Below, one piece after another: positions 18,058-26,696 of a stretch of DNA of 64,000 nucleotides. Each line of letters opens with the position of its first letter. Within the stretch, counting starts at the first letter, position 1. Source of the DNA: Sandarakinorhabdus sp. AAP62. GTDB taxonomy: Bacteria; Pseudomonadota; Alphaproteobacteria; Sphingomonadales; Sphingomonadaceae. Under the pieces are notes generated by a model. That model saw only the letters and a program-made list of their open reading frames with translations, ran no database searches and had not been told where the DNA came from. Made by a program: the position numbers and the translations under genes. The DNA is taken from assembly GCF_000331225.1 (NCBI RefSeq), contig NZ_ANFY01000011.1, positions 124,001 through 188,000 on the forward strand, read 5' to 3'.

Positions 18058-18252
18058 AAAGTCGTTCGCGGTGCGTCCTCCGCCTCATGTCATGGCAGGC
18101 GGCAAAAGGCAAAGCGCCGCCAGGAATCATCCTCAACAAGAAATGAAACGGGTTCTCAGCCCCTGCATTTTCCCGCGATGTGGCCGTGAACAGCAGTAGC
18201 CGGGGTTCAGCACGACCGCCGGCTGCTGGGTGGACGACGAAGGACCAGACAG

Positions 18253-19101
18253 ATGTTCAGGCATGTCATCATTGGCGCAGTCGCCGCCTTCGGGCTGGCC
18301 AACGCGGCCAACGCGACGGTGGAAATTTCCACCACGGCCCGCGGCGTGTTCAGCAACGTGCGAGTTGTCGGGCAATCCGCCTTTCTCGTGGGCCCAAACG
18401 CCATCGTCACCGGCCGAACCTCGCCCGGCTATTCGCTCAACAACAGCGTGCCGAGCTTGGCGGCGATCGTGGGGCTGGGGAATCAGAATCTCGTGACCGC
18501 CACCCTCTCCCTCAACAGCGGCGCCATCGCGACGGCGGCCAGCGCCAATGGCACCACACCAGCCAACACGACATCGGGCAGTGCCAGTTCCGAGATCAAC
18601 AATCTCGCCATCAGCCTGTTCACCATCGGCGGCGCGATCCCCAACGTCCTCAGCCTCACGGCCGACCAGGTGCAATCGGTCACCACCGTCACCAAGGCAG
18701 GCCTGGTCACCACCAACACCGGCCAGTCGCTGTTCGACAATCTGGCGCTCAGCATCAATGGCAGCAACGTGTTCAGCACGGGCAGCAACGCGCAAACCGC
18801 CGTCAACTTCGTCGCCTATGATCAGGGCGGCTTGAAAGTAACACTGAATCAACAGTTTGCCAGCAACTTTGGCGACACCCGCACGCTGATCACCAATGCG
18901 ATCGGCATCAGTTTCTCAAATTATCTGCTCGACGGCCGCAGCCTGTCGGGCACCATCACGGTGGGCCAGTCGCTTTCGGAATTCATCGACAGCGCCGGCG
19001 ATCCGGTGCCCGAACCGGCGGGTTGGGCCCAGATGCTGGCCGGCTTTGCCATGGCGGGCAGCGCGGCGCGGCGCAAGCGGCGGCGGCACCGCAGGGCTTG
19101 A
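18253..19101 (+). CDS. PEPxxWA-CTERM sorting domain protein, exported
   Basis: A 282-residue exported protein. It has a signal peptide (MFRHVIIGAVAAFGLANAANA), a Thr/Ser/Asn-rich beta-structured body of about 225 residues, and a C-terminal PEP-CTERM signal (PEPAGWAQMLAGFAMAGSAARRKRR): the PEP motif, a membrane helix and an arginine cluster. Proteins of this type are cleaved by an exosortase and released or attached at the surface, often with exopolysaccharide. No exosortase gene is in the window. The body resembles choice-of-anchor families but I cannot name it. A GGA site lies 8 bases upstream of the ATG. Confidence 0.87.
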   Translation: MFRHVIIGAVAAFGLANAANATVEISTTARGVFSNVRVVGQSAFLVGPNAIVTGRTSPGYSLNNSVPSLAAIVGLGNQNLVTATLSLNSGAIATAASANGTTPANTTSGSASSEINNLAISLFTIGGAIPNVLSLTADQVQSVTTVTKAGLVTTNTGQSLFDNLALSINGSNVFSTGSNAQTAVNFVAYDQGGLKVTLNQQFASNFGDTRTLITNAIGISFSNYLLDGRSLSGTITVGQSLSEFIDSAGDPVPEPAGWAQMLAGFAMAGSAARRKRRRHRRA

Positions 19102-19134
19102 CCTGCCGGCACCGCCTGCTTCTATGCAGGCGGC

Positions 19135-20019
19135 ATGGCCGATCCGGTTTCTTCCCCCACTGCCGAAACCTGGCCGCCGCCGCTGCCTGATGCCAGCGGC
19201 TTCGTCGCGCCGCCGGTGCCGGGCCTTGGCGGCGCGCTGGGCGGCTTTGCCGGCGCCTGCGCACGTGATCCGGCCGGCGCGCTGCGCGTGATTGCCCGAT
19301 CGCTGTGGCTGCTGGCCATCGCTGCCGTGTGCGTGCCAGCCCACAGCCTGCACCGCCGGCTGGGTATCCCCTCCCCCTGGGCCCGTCGCTTCCTTGGCTG
19401 GTCCGCCCGCGCCTGCGGCATCAGCGTCCGCAGCATCGGCCAGCCAGTCAGTCGCAACGTCTTCTACATCGCCAATCACCTGAGCTGGACCGACGCGCTC
19501 ATCCTTGGTGGGCAAACCGGCACCGTGTTCGTGGCGCAGGACGGTATCGCCATATGGCCTGGCCTCGCCTTCATCTGCCGGCTGAACGACACCATCTTCG
19601 TCAACCGCAGTGACCGCATGGGCGTGCCGGCGCAGATCGCCGCCATGCGCACGCAATTCATGCGCCACAGCCGCATCGCCATGTTCCCCGAAGCCACCTG
19701 CAGCGACGGCCGCCGCCTGCTGCCATTCAAGGCGCCGCTGTTTGCCATGCTGATCCCGCCGCCGCCGGGTGCCACGCTGCAGCCGGTCGTCATCGACTGC
19801 GACGAAGCCGGGCGCAACCTGGCCTGGGTCGGCATGGAAACCGGTGCGGCCAATGCCTGGCGCCTGCTGTCACGCCCTGGCACCTGGGAAGTCCGCGTGC
19901 ATTTCCTGGAACCCTTCAGCCCCGCCGACCTGCCCGACCGCAAGGCGCTTTCCGCCCGGGCCCGCACGGCCATCGCCGCGAAACTGTCGGAAACCTTGGG
20001 CGGGCGGGCGGTGGCGTGA
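19135..20019 (+). CDS. 1-acyl-sn-glycerol-3-phosphate acyltransferase (PlsC family)
   Basis: A 294-residue membrane-bound acyltransferase that makes phosphatidic acid or a related lipid (ornithine-lipid or sphingolipid-type acylation is possible). It has a membrane segment near residues 57-75, the catalytic HX4D motif in NHLSWTDALI and the substrate-binding block FPEATCSDGRRLLPFKAPLF in place of the usual FPEGT. It lies 33 bases after the PEP-CTERM gene on the same strand and 60 bases before an MFS gene. Confidence 0.87.
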   Translation: MADPVSSPTAETWPPPLPDASGFVAPPVPGLGGALGGFAGACARDPAGALRVIARSLWLLAIAAVCVPAHSLHRRLGIPSPWARRFLGWSARACGISVRSIGQPVSRNVFYIANHLSWTDALILGGQTGTVFVAQDGIAIWPGLAFICRLNDTIFVNRSDRMGVPAQIAAMRTQFMRHSRIAMFPEATCSDGRRLLPFKAPLFAMLIPPPPGATLQPVVIDCDEAGRNLAWVGMETGAANAWRLLSRPGTWEVRVHFLEPFSPADLPDRKALSARARTAIAAKLSETLGGRAVA

Positions 20020-20079
20020 GGCCGCCGGCTGGACAAGACCGAACAATCGCCTAAACCCAATCCAGCGGGGGCGAGTGGC

Positions 20080-21405
20080 ATGATCGATCATACGACTGGC
20101 AATGCTGACCCCGCCTTGCCCGATCGCGTGATGAAGAAGGCGCAGCTGCGGCTGCTGCCGTTCCTGCTGATCGCCTATCTCATCGCCATCGTCGATCGCA
20201 TCAACATCAGCTTTGCCGCCGAAACGATGAATCGCGATCTGGGCTTCACGGCCACGGTCTACGGCTTTGCCGGTGGCATTTTCTTTGTGAGCTACGCCTT
20301 GCTGGAAGTGCCGTCGAACATGGCGATGATGCGGTTCGGCACGCGCGTTTGGGTCACACGGATCATGATCAGCTGGGGGATCTTGTCGGCCGCGCAGATG
20401 TTCGTGACGACGCCGATGCACTTCTACATCCTGCGCTTCCTGCTTGGTGCCGCCGAAGCCGGCTTCTTCCCGGCCATCCTCTACTATGCCAGCATCTGGT
20501 TTCCGGCCCAATGGCGTGGCCGGGTGGTGAGCCGCTTCTATGTGGCACAGCCAATCACATCGATCGTGATGGGGCTGGTATCGCCGCCGATCCTGGGCCT
20601 GGATGGCGCAATGGGCCTGCATGGCTGGCAATGGCTGTTCCTGATCGAAGGCGGGCCGGCGCTGCTGATGGGGCTGATCATCTTCCGCTATCTGCCGGAT
20701 TCGCCCGACAAGGTCGGCTGGCTCGCGGACGACGAACGCCGCTGGCTGACCGGCGCGCTGGCCGCCGATGCTGCCGCCACCAACGGCAGCGCCCATGAAA
20801 GCCTGTTCAAGGCGATTACCGACCGACGGGTGCTCACAGCCGGCTTCGTCTGGCTGTTCTACGTCGGTACGGTCAACGCCTATTATAATTCCATGCCGAC
20901 GATCATCGCCGCCAAAACCGGCATGGATATCAGCAGCATCGGCAATCTCACCGTTGCTGGCGGGGTGATCGGGGTGATCATGCTGCTCAGCCTGGGCTGG
21001 CACAGTGATCGCCGGCAGGAACGTTACTGGCACATGATCGTGCCGTGGACGCTTGTTGCCGCCGCCTTTGCCCTGCTCGCGCTGGCGACATCAGCGACGC
21101 CGGCCATCATCGCGGTCGTGCTGATCTTTGCGCTGTGGCTGCCGTCGCAGCCGGTCTTCTTTGCAGCACTGTCGGAAACGCTGCACGAACGCTATCGCGC
21201 GGTTGGCATTGCGGCGGTGAACACCATGGGCCAGTTCGGGTCGTTCTTCAGCACCAGCGCGCTGGGGGTCTCCCGCGATGCCACCGGCAGCTATGATTCG
21301 GGACTGGCGGCCATCGCTGCCTGCATCGTGATCGGGATCGTCCTGCTCAACATGTTGCGGCGACAAGCGAAGGCCGAAATCGGGCCGGCGGCGGGCAAAG
21401 GCTGA
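20080..21405 (+). CDS. MFS transporter, anion:cation symporter (ACS) type
   Basis: A 441-residue carrier with 12 predicted membrane helices. The signature after helix 1, YLIAIVDRINISFA, and the helix 2-3 loop RFGTRVWVTRIM are typical of the ACS subfamily (phthalate, glucarate and tartrate-type organic acid permeases). The helix 4 motif FLLGAAEAGFFPAILYYASIWFP is also characteristic. The substrate is unknown. A GGGGGCGAG site lies 6 bases before the ATG. The last codons and the stop fall inside a palindromic repeat copy. Confidence 0.9.
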   Translation: MIDHTTGNADPALPDRVMKKAQLRLLPFLLIAYLIAIVDRINISFAAETMNRDLGFTATVYGFAGGIFFVSYALLEVPSNMAMMRFGTRVWVTRIMISWGILSAAQMFVTTPMHFYILRFLLGAAEAGFFPAILYYASIWFPAQWRGRVVSRFYVAQPITSIVMGLVSPPILGLDGAMGLHGWQWLFLIEGGPALLMGLIIFRYLPDSPDKVGWLADDERRWLTGALAADAAATNGSAHESLFKAITDRRVLTAGFVWLFYVGTVNAYYNSMPTIIAAKTGMDISSIGNLTVAGGVIGVIMLLSLGWHSDRRQERYWHMIVPWTLVAAAFALLALATSATPAIIAVVLIFALWLPSQPVFFAALSETLHERYRAVGIAAVNTMGQFGSFFSTSALGVSRDATGSYDSGLAAIAACIVIGIVLLNMLRRQAKAEIGPAAGKG

Positions 21406-21418
21406 GCCCCTGCACCCC
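21391..21418 (+). repeat. Partial copy of the GCAGGG palindromic repeat, spanning the MFS stop codon
   Basis: GGCTGAGCCCCTGCACC matches the copy at 59914-59930, with an imperfect left arm (GCGGGCAAA in place of GCGGGCAGG). The TGA at 21403-21405 in this repeat ends the MFS gene. Confidence 0.65.
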
Positions 21419-21558
21419 CTTGTGATGGGGCGGTCCGCCATGAGCGGCCGACGGCAGTTGCCTTCTGCCGTTGGAGGCGTAAGCTCGCACCAGCCCCAGC
21501 GACCTCAGGGCGGCGTGTCGCGCAGCGTGCTTCCACCATGATCCAGGGGGACGATCAG

Positions 21559-22278
21559 ATGAATTCAGCAATCCGCGTGGCCGCGCCGCTCCTGGCTGGC
21601 CTGATGGCCCTGGCCGCAACCGGCCAACCCGCCGCAGACGCCGTGCCAAATGTCGTGCCGGCCGCCAAGCCCGGCCTCGCGACTCCACCGGAAGGCTGGG
21701 CCTATCTGCCCGAACTCGCGGTGCTGGGCCCGGCCGACATCTATCGAATCGTGCAGCGCCAGAACGGCGAAGGTGGCCCCAGAACCCGGATGCATGTGCA
21801 TAGCAAAAAGAATGCCGGTATCCTTACCCGCGATGTCGATGTGCCGCTGACGGCAGCGACGCAGCTGCAATGGCGCTGGAAGATCGACCAGATCCCGTCG
21901 AAACTGCCGGAAACGGCCGCAGCCAACCACGACTATTTCAGTATCGCCGTGAAGTTCGAGAACGGCAAGGATCTCACCTACATGTGGAGTTCCAGCCTCG
22001 ACAAGGAGTTCGGCTTCGATTGCCCGCTGCCCGGCTGGACCGGGCGCGAATATCATGTCGTCGTCCGTTCCGGCGGCGGCGATGTGGGCAAATGGCTGGC
22101 CGAAAGCCGCAATATCGCTGCCGACTATGCCAAACATGTCGGCCCGGAACAGCCCGGCCGTATCGTGCAGGTGTGGTTCATCGCCAACACCATCATCCAG
22201 CAGGGTGAGGCGACGGCGCATTTTGGCGACATCGTGCTCACCCCCGGAAACGCGGGCAAGAAGCTGGCCGTGTTCTGA
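21559..22278 (+). CDS. DUF3047 family exported protein
   Basis: A 239-residue protein with a signal peptide (about residues 1-27) and a beta-sandwich body matching DUF3047. Conserved stretches include LQWRWKIDQIPSK, a tract with DYFSIAVKFENGKDLTYMWSS, and the end GEATAHFGDIVLTPG. The function of the family is unknown, but the fold suggests ligand or carbohydrate binding in the periplasm. The ATG at 21559 follows GGGGGA. A seven-residue extension starting at 21538 is less likely. It stands alone. Confidence 0.8.
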   Translation: MNSAIRVAAPLLAGLMALAATGQPAADAVPNVVPAAKPGLATPPEGWAYLPELAVLGPADIYRIVQRQNGEGGPRTRMHVHSKKNAGILTRDVDVPLTAATQLQWRWKIDQIPSKLPETAAANHDYFSIAVKFENGKDLTYMWSSSLDKEFGFDCPLPGWTGREYHVVVRSGGGDVGKWLAESRNIAADYAKHVGPEQPGRIVQVWFIANTIIQQGEATAHFGDIVLTPGNAGKKLAVF

Positions 22279-22330
22279 ATTTCCCAAAACAACAAGCCTC
22301 ACTGGCCCGGCTGACCGCCCGAAAACCAAT

Positions 22331-22365
22331 GGGTGCAGGGTCTGCGACCCTGCCCGCCGGAGGCT
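22331..22365 (+). repeat. GCAGGG palindromic repeat, copy 1 (full unit)
   Basis: The unit has perfect 8-base arms (GCAGGGTC and GACCCTGC, 22335-22353) around a 3-base loop, preceded by GGGT and followed by CCGCCGGAGGC. A conserved GCCCGAAAACCAAT flank lies at 22317-22330. It is oriented as at 55842 and 61026 and lies between convergent genes. Confidence 0.85.
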
Positions 22366-22377
22366 TTACTTTCACCC

Positions 22378-23316
22378 TTAATCCGGCAGCGCCGCCACAA
22401 AGGCCTGCACGACCTTGGCCGAATTGACCGAGGCCAGGTGCGCGAATGTCTCTTCGACATTCTTGTGCCGGTCGGCTCCCGCCAGATCGGAGATGCTGCG
22501 GAACACGATGGCCGGCACCATGTTGCTGTAGGCGACCTGCATGACCGCGGCGCTTTCCATGTCGAGCACGCGGGCGGACCAGGCCTTTTGCAGATAGAGG
22601 CGGAATTCCCTGTTGTCGGCGAAGACGCCGGCGGTCACGCCAGTGCCGCCGACGTCGAGGCGGGGTGGGCGCTGCAGGCAGAGCTGCGATTCAGCCCGCA
22701 TCTGCGCTGATTTCGGCACGCAGCGTTCCAGTGTCATGCCCTGCACCACGCTGCGGGCGAGTGTGAGCAGGCCGGGATCGACGGGGATGCGAAACAGGCG
22801 CCGGGGCGGGGTGGCGGCGTTGGTCACCATTGTGCCGCGTGGGAAGATGAAGAACCAGTTGGCCGGCGCGCCGTCCAGCGCCAGCGGTGGCGGGGCCCAA
22901 CCCCCATTGGCTCCCTTTCCGGCTTTGCGGGCAAAGGCGGATTCCAGATACTGGCCCCAATCGGCCGGCACCACCACGTCGCCCACGCCAAGCTGCGGAT
23001 CAACGCCGCCGGCGATGCCGGAAAACACGATGCGGCTGACGGTGAAACGATCCAGCACCAGCTGCGTGTTCATCGCGGCGTTGACCACGCTGACGCCGCT
23101 CTGCATCAGGATCACGGGCTTTCCGGCAAAGCGGCCGGTGAGGAAGATGCGGCCATTGATGGCATGTTCCTTCGGATCGGCGATCAGCGGCACCAGCGCG
23201 TCCCACTCCGGCTTGAAGGCGGTCATCACCACGGTGCGCGGGGTGTCGTCGAGTTTTTGCGCCTGGGCAGGCAGAGCCAGCAGCGCAAGCAGGGCAGCAA
23301 GGATCAGGCGAATCAT
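22378..23316 (-). CDS. Exported nucleosidase of the MTA/SAH nucleosidase (PNP/UDP phosphorylase) family
   Basis: A 312-residue protein with a signal peptide (cleavage after LPAQAQ). The body is a PNP_UDP_1 fold. It contains the nucleoside-binding DMESAAVMQVAY and the catalytic Asp segment RSISDLAGADRHKN, matching the catalytic Glu and Asp regions of MTA/SAH nucleosidase, plus a GIAGGVDPQLGVGDVVVP block. It should cleave purine nucleosides (MTA, SAH or adenosine-like) in the periplasm. Its ATG overlaps the stop of the purine permease gene by 4 bases, so released base could be imported by that carrier (inference). The exact substrate is unknown. Confidence 0.85.
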   Translation of the reverse strand: MIRLILAALLALLALPAQAQKLDDTPRTVVMTAFKPEWDALVPLIADPKEHAINGRIFLTGRFAGKPVILMQSGVSVVNAAMNTQLVLDRFTVSRIVFSGIAGGVDPQLGVGDVVVPADWGQYLESAFARKAGKGANGGWAPPPLALDGAPANWFFIFPRGTMVTNAATPPRRLFRIPVDPGLLTLARSVVQGMTLERCVPKSAQMRAESQLCLQRPPRLDVGGTGVTAGVFADNREFRLYLQKAWSARVLDMESAAVMQVAYSNMVPAIVFRSISDLAGADRHKNVEETFAHLASVNSAKVVQAFVAALPD

Positions 23317-24671
23317 GCAGCAGACATCCAGACAAAACGGGCGACGAACAGCGCACCGAGGGTGAAGAGGAACCAGTCCTTGGCTGAAGCCTGCCCGCGC
23401 CCCAATTTGAGCAGGGCATGAGCGACGAGCCCAAAGGCGAGGCCATTGGCGATGGAGAAGGTAAGCGGGATCAGGATGACGGTGAGAAAGGCCGGGATCG
23501 CGGTGAGGGCATCATCCCAGTCCACTTCCGCCAGCGGTGCCAGCATCAAAGCGCCGACCACGATCAGCGCCGGAGCGGCAGCGGCGAGCGGTACCAGCCC
23601 GGCATAGGGCGCGACCAGCATGGCAGCGAGGAACAGCAGCCCGGTAACCAGCGCGGTGAGCCCGGTGCGCCCGCCCGCCTGCACGCCAGCCGCGCTTTCG
23701 ACATAGGATGTGACCGTGCTGGTGCCCGCGACCGCGCCTGCCATCGCCGCCACGGCATCGACGGTGAGAATGCGATTGAGGCCCGGGATGTTGCCCGCCG
23801 CGTCCATCAGCTTCGCGCGCTTGGTGACAGCGACCAGCGTGCCGACATTGTCGAACAGATCGACGAACAGGAACACGAACAATATCTCGATCAGGCCCAG
23901 GCCCTGCTGGCCGGACAGGCCGAAGACGCCGGCGAAATCGAGCTTGAACGCCGTATCGGCAATGGCGGTCAGGCTATAGGGCTGGGTCGAGGCCGACACC
24001 TGGCCGGTCAGCGCCGCGACGATGCTGGTGGCGACGATGCCGATCAGGATTGCCGCCCGCACTTTCCACGCCGACAGCACGGCAATGATGGCCAGCCCCA
24101 GCAGCGCCAGTGCCGGGCCCGGTGCCGTGAGATCGCCGAGCGCCACGAAGGTCGCCGGATTGGCCACCACCAGCCCGGCCTCCTTCAGGCCGATGAAGCC
24201 GAGGAACAGGCCGATGCCGCCCGCCACCGCCGCCAGCAGGCTGGGCGGCATCACCGCGATGATCAGCTGGCGCGCGCCGGTCAGCGTGAGCACCAGGAAG
24301 GCGACGCCCGACAGGAACACGCAGGCCAGCGCCACCGGCCACGGCACGCCCATCTGCAGCACGACGGTGAAGGTGAAATAGGCGTTGATGCCCATGCCGG
24401 GCGCCAGCGCGATCGGCACATTGGCAAACAGGCCCATCAGGATCGAGCCAATGGCCGCCGCCAGGCAGGTCGCCGCCGCCACCGCCGCCACCGGCATCCC
24501 GGCCTGGCCCAGGATCACCGGATTGACGAGGATGATATAGGCCATTGTCAGGAAAGTGGTGGCCCCGGCCAGCGTCTCGGTGCGGGCCGTGGTGCCACGC
24601 TCCGCCAGCTTGAACTGACGGGCGAGCCAGCCGGTATCGCCGCCTGCATCCGGCGCTGAATCGCTTGTCAT
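23313..24671 (-). CDS. NCS2 family purine permease (AzgA/PbuG-type)
   Basis: A 452-residue inner-membrane carrier with 12-14 predicted helices. The N-terminal signature TETLAGATTFLTMAYIILVNP and the substrate-site segments GMGINAYFTFTVV and GTSTVTSYVESAAGVQAGGRTGLTA identify the AzgA branch that takes up adenine, guanine and hypoxanthine. The start at 24671 has AGGAGG 6 bases upstream. The in-frame ATG at 24719 does not. It is the first gene of a two-gene unit with a secreted nucleosidase. Confidence 0.92.
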   Translation of the reverse strand: MTSDSAPDAGGDTGWLARQFKLAERGTTARTETLAGATTFLTMAYIILVNPVILGQAGMPVAAVAAATCLAAAIGSILMGLFANVPIALAPGMGINAYFTFTVVLQMGVPWPVALACVFLSGVAFLVLTLTGARQLIIAVMPPSLLAAVAGGIGLFLGFIGLKEAGLVVANPATFVALGDLTAPGPALALLGLAIIAVLSAWKVRAAILIGIVATSIVAALTGQVSASTQPYSLTAIADTAFKLDFAGVFGLSGQQGLGLIEILFVFLFVDLFDNVGTLVAVTKRAKLMDAAGNIPGLNRILTVDAVAAMAGAVAGTSTVTSYVESAAGVQAGGRTGLTALVTGLLFLAAMLVAPYAGLVPLAAAAPALIVVGALMLAPLAEVDWDDALTAIPAFLTVILIPLTFSIANGLAFGLVAHALLKLGRGQASAKDWFLFTLGALFVARFVWMSAA

Positions 24672-24740
24672 CCTGCCTCCTGCTGGCGGCCTCACTGCAC
24701 GAAATGGCGAAGAAGGCAAAGCCGGCGATGGCAGCGCACT

Positions 24741-25565
24741 TCATTCGGCCAGTTGTGGCGATGGCACGCGTCGGGAGGGTGGCTTGCCTTGCTCCCAGCC
24801 CAGCCAGCCAGCCAATGCGCCAGCGAGCAGGCCGCCGCCCAGGGTGACTGCGGCGGGCAGCGTGCCAAAGGCGGCCAGGAAGCGGTTGAAACCGGGAATG
24901 GCATCGGGAACATAAACAACCAGCGCTTGCACCGCGAGGAAGAACACGGCGACCAACCATGGCTTCCCATGCTTGCGGTCGCTGGCATAGACCAGCAGGG
25001 CAAAGGCGATGCACATCGCGTCCGGGACTGCAACACTGTCCCCAAACTGTTGCAGGGGCGTGCGGTTGGCGAAATCCGGCCAATTGAACAAGTTGCCGGT
25101 GGCGCGGCTGGCCGGTGATTCAAACAGGATCAGCGGCGTCGCCAGCAAATAGGCGCCGTGCAGTCTGGCATTGCGGCGATGCTTGATGGCGAGATGGAAC
25201 AGCGTGAGATAGCCAAGGATCGCCACGAAAGTGATGATGCCGATGGCGGGTTCGAAAACCATCTTGCCCTGATCACCGGCGGCATAGCGGGTCGCCGTGA
25301 GATTGACGATGGCGACCAGGCCCATGATCAGCAGCGGGAACAGCAGGAAACTCGCCTTGCCCACCTGCTTGTGCAGCGCGTTGCGGCGTTGCTGGATGGA
25401 CCAGGTCTGCACGGCAAGCAGGCTGAGCCAGATCATCGCCGAGATGGCATGAACATGGAACGGCAGCGGCACCCGGTCGATCTTGCCGAAATAGGTTGGC
25501 CAGAAGCCGACGAAGGTGACGAGCACCATGAATGCCAGATACGGCAGTCCCCAACGAAACAGCAT
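24741..25565 (-). CDS. Conserved multi-pass membrane protein, unknown function
   Basis: A 274-residue protein with about eight predicted membrane helices and no recognised domain. Notable features are histidines near helix ends (FHVHAIS, LFHLAIKHRR, RLHGAYLLATPL), which are compatible with a haem- or quinone-type membrane protein, but this is only a suggestion. The C-terminus ends in a short charged tail. The ATG at 25565 has GGGGGGAA upstream. It follows no obvious operon partner. The NCS2 gene starts 69 bases downstream on the same strand. Confidence 0.75.
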   Translation of the reverse strand: MLFRWGLPYLAFMVLVTFVGFWPTYFGKIDRVPLPFHVHAISAMIWLSLLAVQTWSIQQRRNALHKQVGKASFLLFPLLIMGLVAIVNLTATRYAAGDQGKMVFEPAIGIITFVAILGYLTLFHLAIKHRRNARLHGAYLLATPLILFESPASRATGNLFNWPDFANRTPLQQFGDSVAVPDAMCIAFALLVYASDRKHGKPWLVAVFFLAVQALVVYVPDAIPGFNRFLAAFGTLPAAVTLGGGLLAGALAGWLGWEQGKPPSRRVPSPQLAE

Positions 25566-25665
25566 GTTTCCCCCCCTGCCTGTTCCATTTGAATGATGCG
25601 GTACGCCGCACCTGATGACAAGGGCAGAGGGTGACAGCGACCCTGCAGCGGGCTAATCCACCATC

Positions 25666-26661
25666 ATGACTCATGCCGCCTTCCCCGCCGCCCGCCTGCG
25701 CCGCACCCGAATGACCGCCTGGAGCCGCGATCTGCACCGCGAAACGTCGCTCAGCCCGGCCAATCTGATCTGGCCGCTGTTCCCCACCGAAGGCCATGAC
25801 CAGGAGGTGCCGGTGGGCACCATGCCCGGCGTGTCGCGCCTGTCGGTCGACCGGCTGGCCAAGGCCGCGAAGGAAGCTGCAAGCCTGGGCATTCCGGCAG
25901 TGGCGCTGTTCCCGCACACCTCGGCCGATCGCCGCAGCGAGGATGCCAGGGAAGCGCTTAACCCCGATAACCTCATCTGCCGGGCCATCCGCGCCATCAA
26001 GGATGCGGCGCCGGAAGTGGGCGTGCTCACCGATGTGGCGCTCGATCTTTACACCAGCCATGGCCACGATGGCCTGTTGAGCGACGCCGGCGAGATCTTG
26101 AACGACGCCACGGTGGAGATGCTGGTTGGCCAGTCGTTGAACCAGGCCCGCGCCGGCTGCGATATCATCGCCCCGTCCGACATGATGGATGGCCGCGTCG
26201 CCGCCATCCGTGCCGGGCTGGAGGCTGACGGGTTCCACAACACCCAGATCATGGCCTATTCGGCCAAATATGCCTCGGCCTTCTATGGCCCCTATCGCGA
26301 TGCGGTGGGCAGCGGCGGCGTGCTGAAGGGCGACAAGAAGACCTATCAGATGGACCCGGCCAATGCCCGCGAAGCGCTGCGCGAAGTGGCGCTGGACATT
26401 GCCGAGGGCGCGGATTCCGTGATGGTGAAGCCGGGGATGCCCTATCTCGACATCATCCGGGCCATCCGCGACGCCTTCGACGTGCCGGTGTTCGCCTACC
26501 AGGTGTCGGGCGAATATGCGATGCTGGAAGCCGCCATCGCCGCCGGCGTGCTCGATCGCAACAAGGGCGTGCTGGAAGCGCTGATGAGCTTCCGGCGGGC
26601 GGGCTGCAACGGCGTGCTGACCTATCACGCGCCGTTGGCGGCGCGGCTGCTGGGGGCGTGA
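25666..26661 (+). CDS. hemB: Delta-aminolevulinic acid dehydratase (porphobilinogen synthase) HemB
   Basis: A 331-residue enzyme that condenses two aminolevulinate molecules to porphobilinogen in haem synthesis. The two active-site lysines are in MAYSAKYASAFYGPYRDA and VMVKPGMPYLD. The metal-binding region TDVALDLYTSHGHDGLL lacks the zinc-type cysteine triad and has the Asp-rich form of magnesium/potassium-dependent bacterial enzymes. Length is normal. Confidence 0.97.
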   Translation: MTHAAFPAARLRRTRMTAWSRDLHRETSLSPANLIWPLFPTEGHDQEVPVGTMPGVSRLSVDRLAKAAKEAASLGIPAVALFPHTSADRRSEDAREALNPDNLICRAIRAIKDAAPEVGVLTDVALDLYTSHGHDGLLSDAGEILNDATVEMLVGQSLNQARAGCDIIAPSDMMDGRVAAIRAGLEADGFHNTQIMAYSAKYASAFYGPYRDAVGSGGVLKGDKKTYQMDPANAREALREVALDIAEGADSVMVKPGMPYLDIIRAIRDAFDVPVFAYQVSGEYAMLEAAIAAGVLDRNKGVLEALMSFRRAGCNGVLTYHAPLAARLLGA

Positions 26662-26696
26662 ACTCAGGCCGGCGCGCCGGCTGCGGGAGAGGGAAG

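Noticed and set aside
18100-18252. A sigma-54 promoter for the first PEP-CTERM gene, looked for because PrsR is present
   Set aside because: The best match (TGGCCGTGAACAGCA) has GG and GC 9 bases apart, not 10, so it is not claimed.
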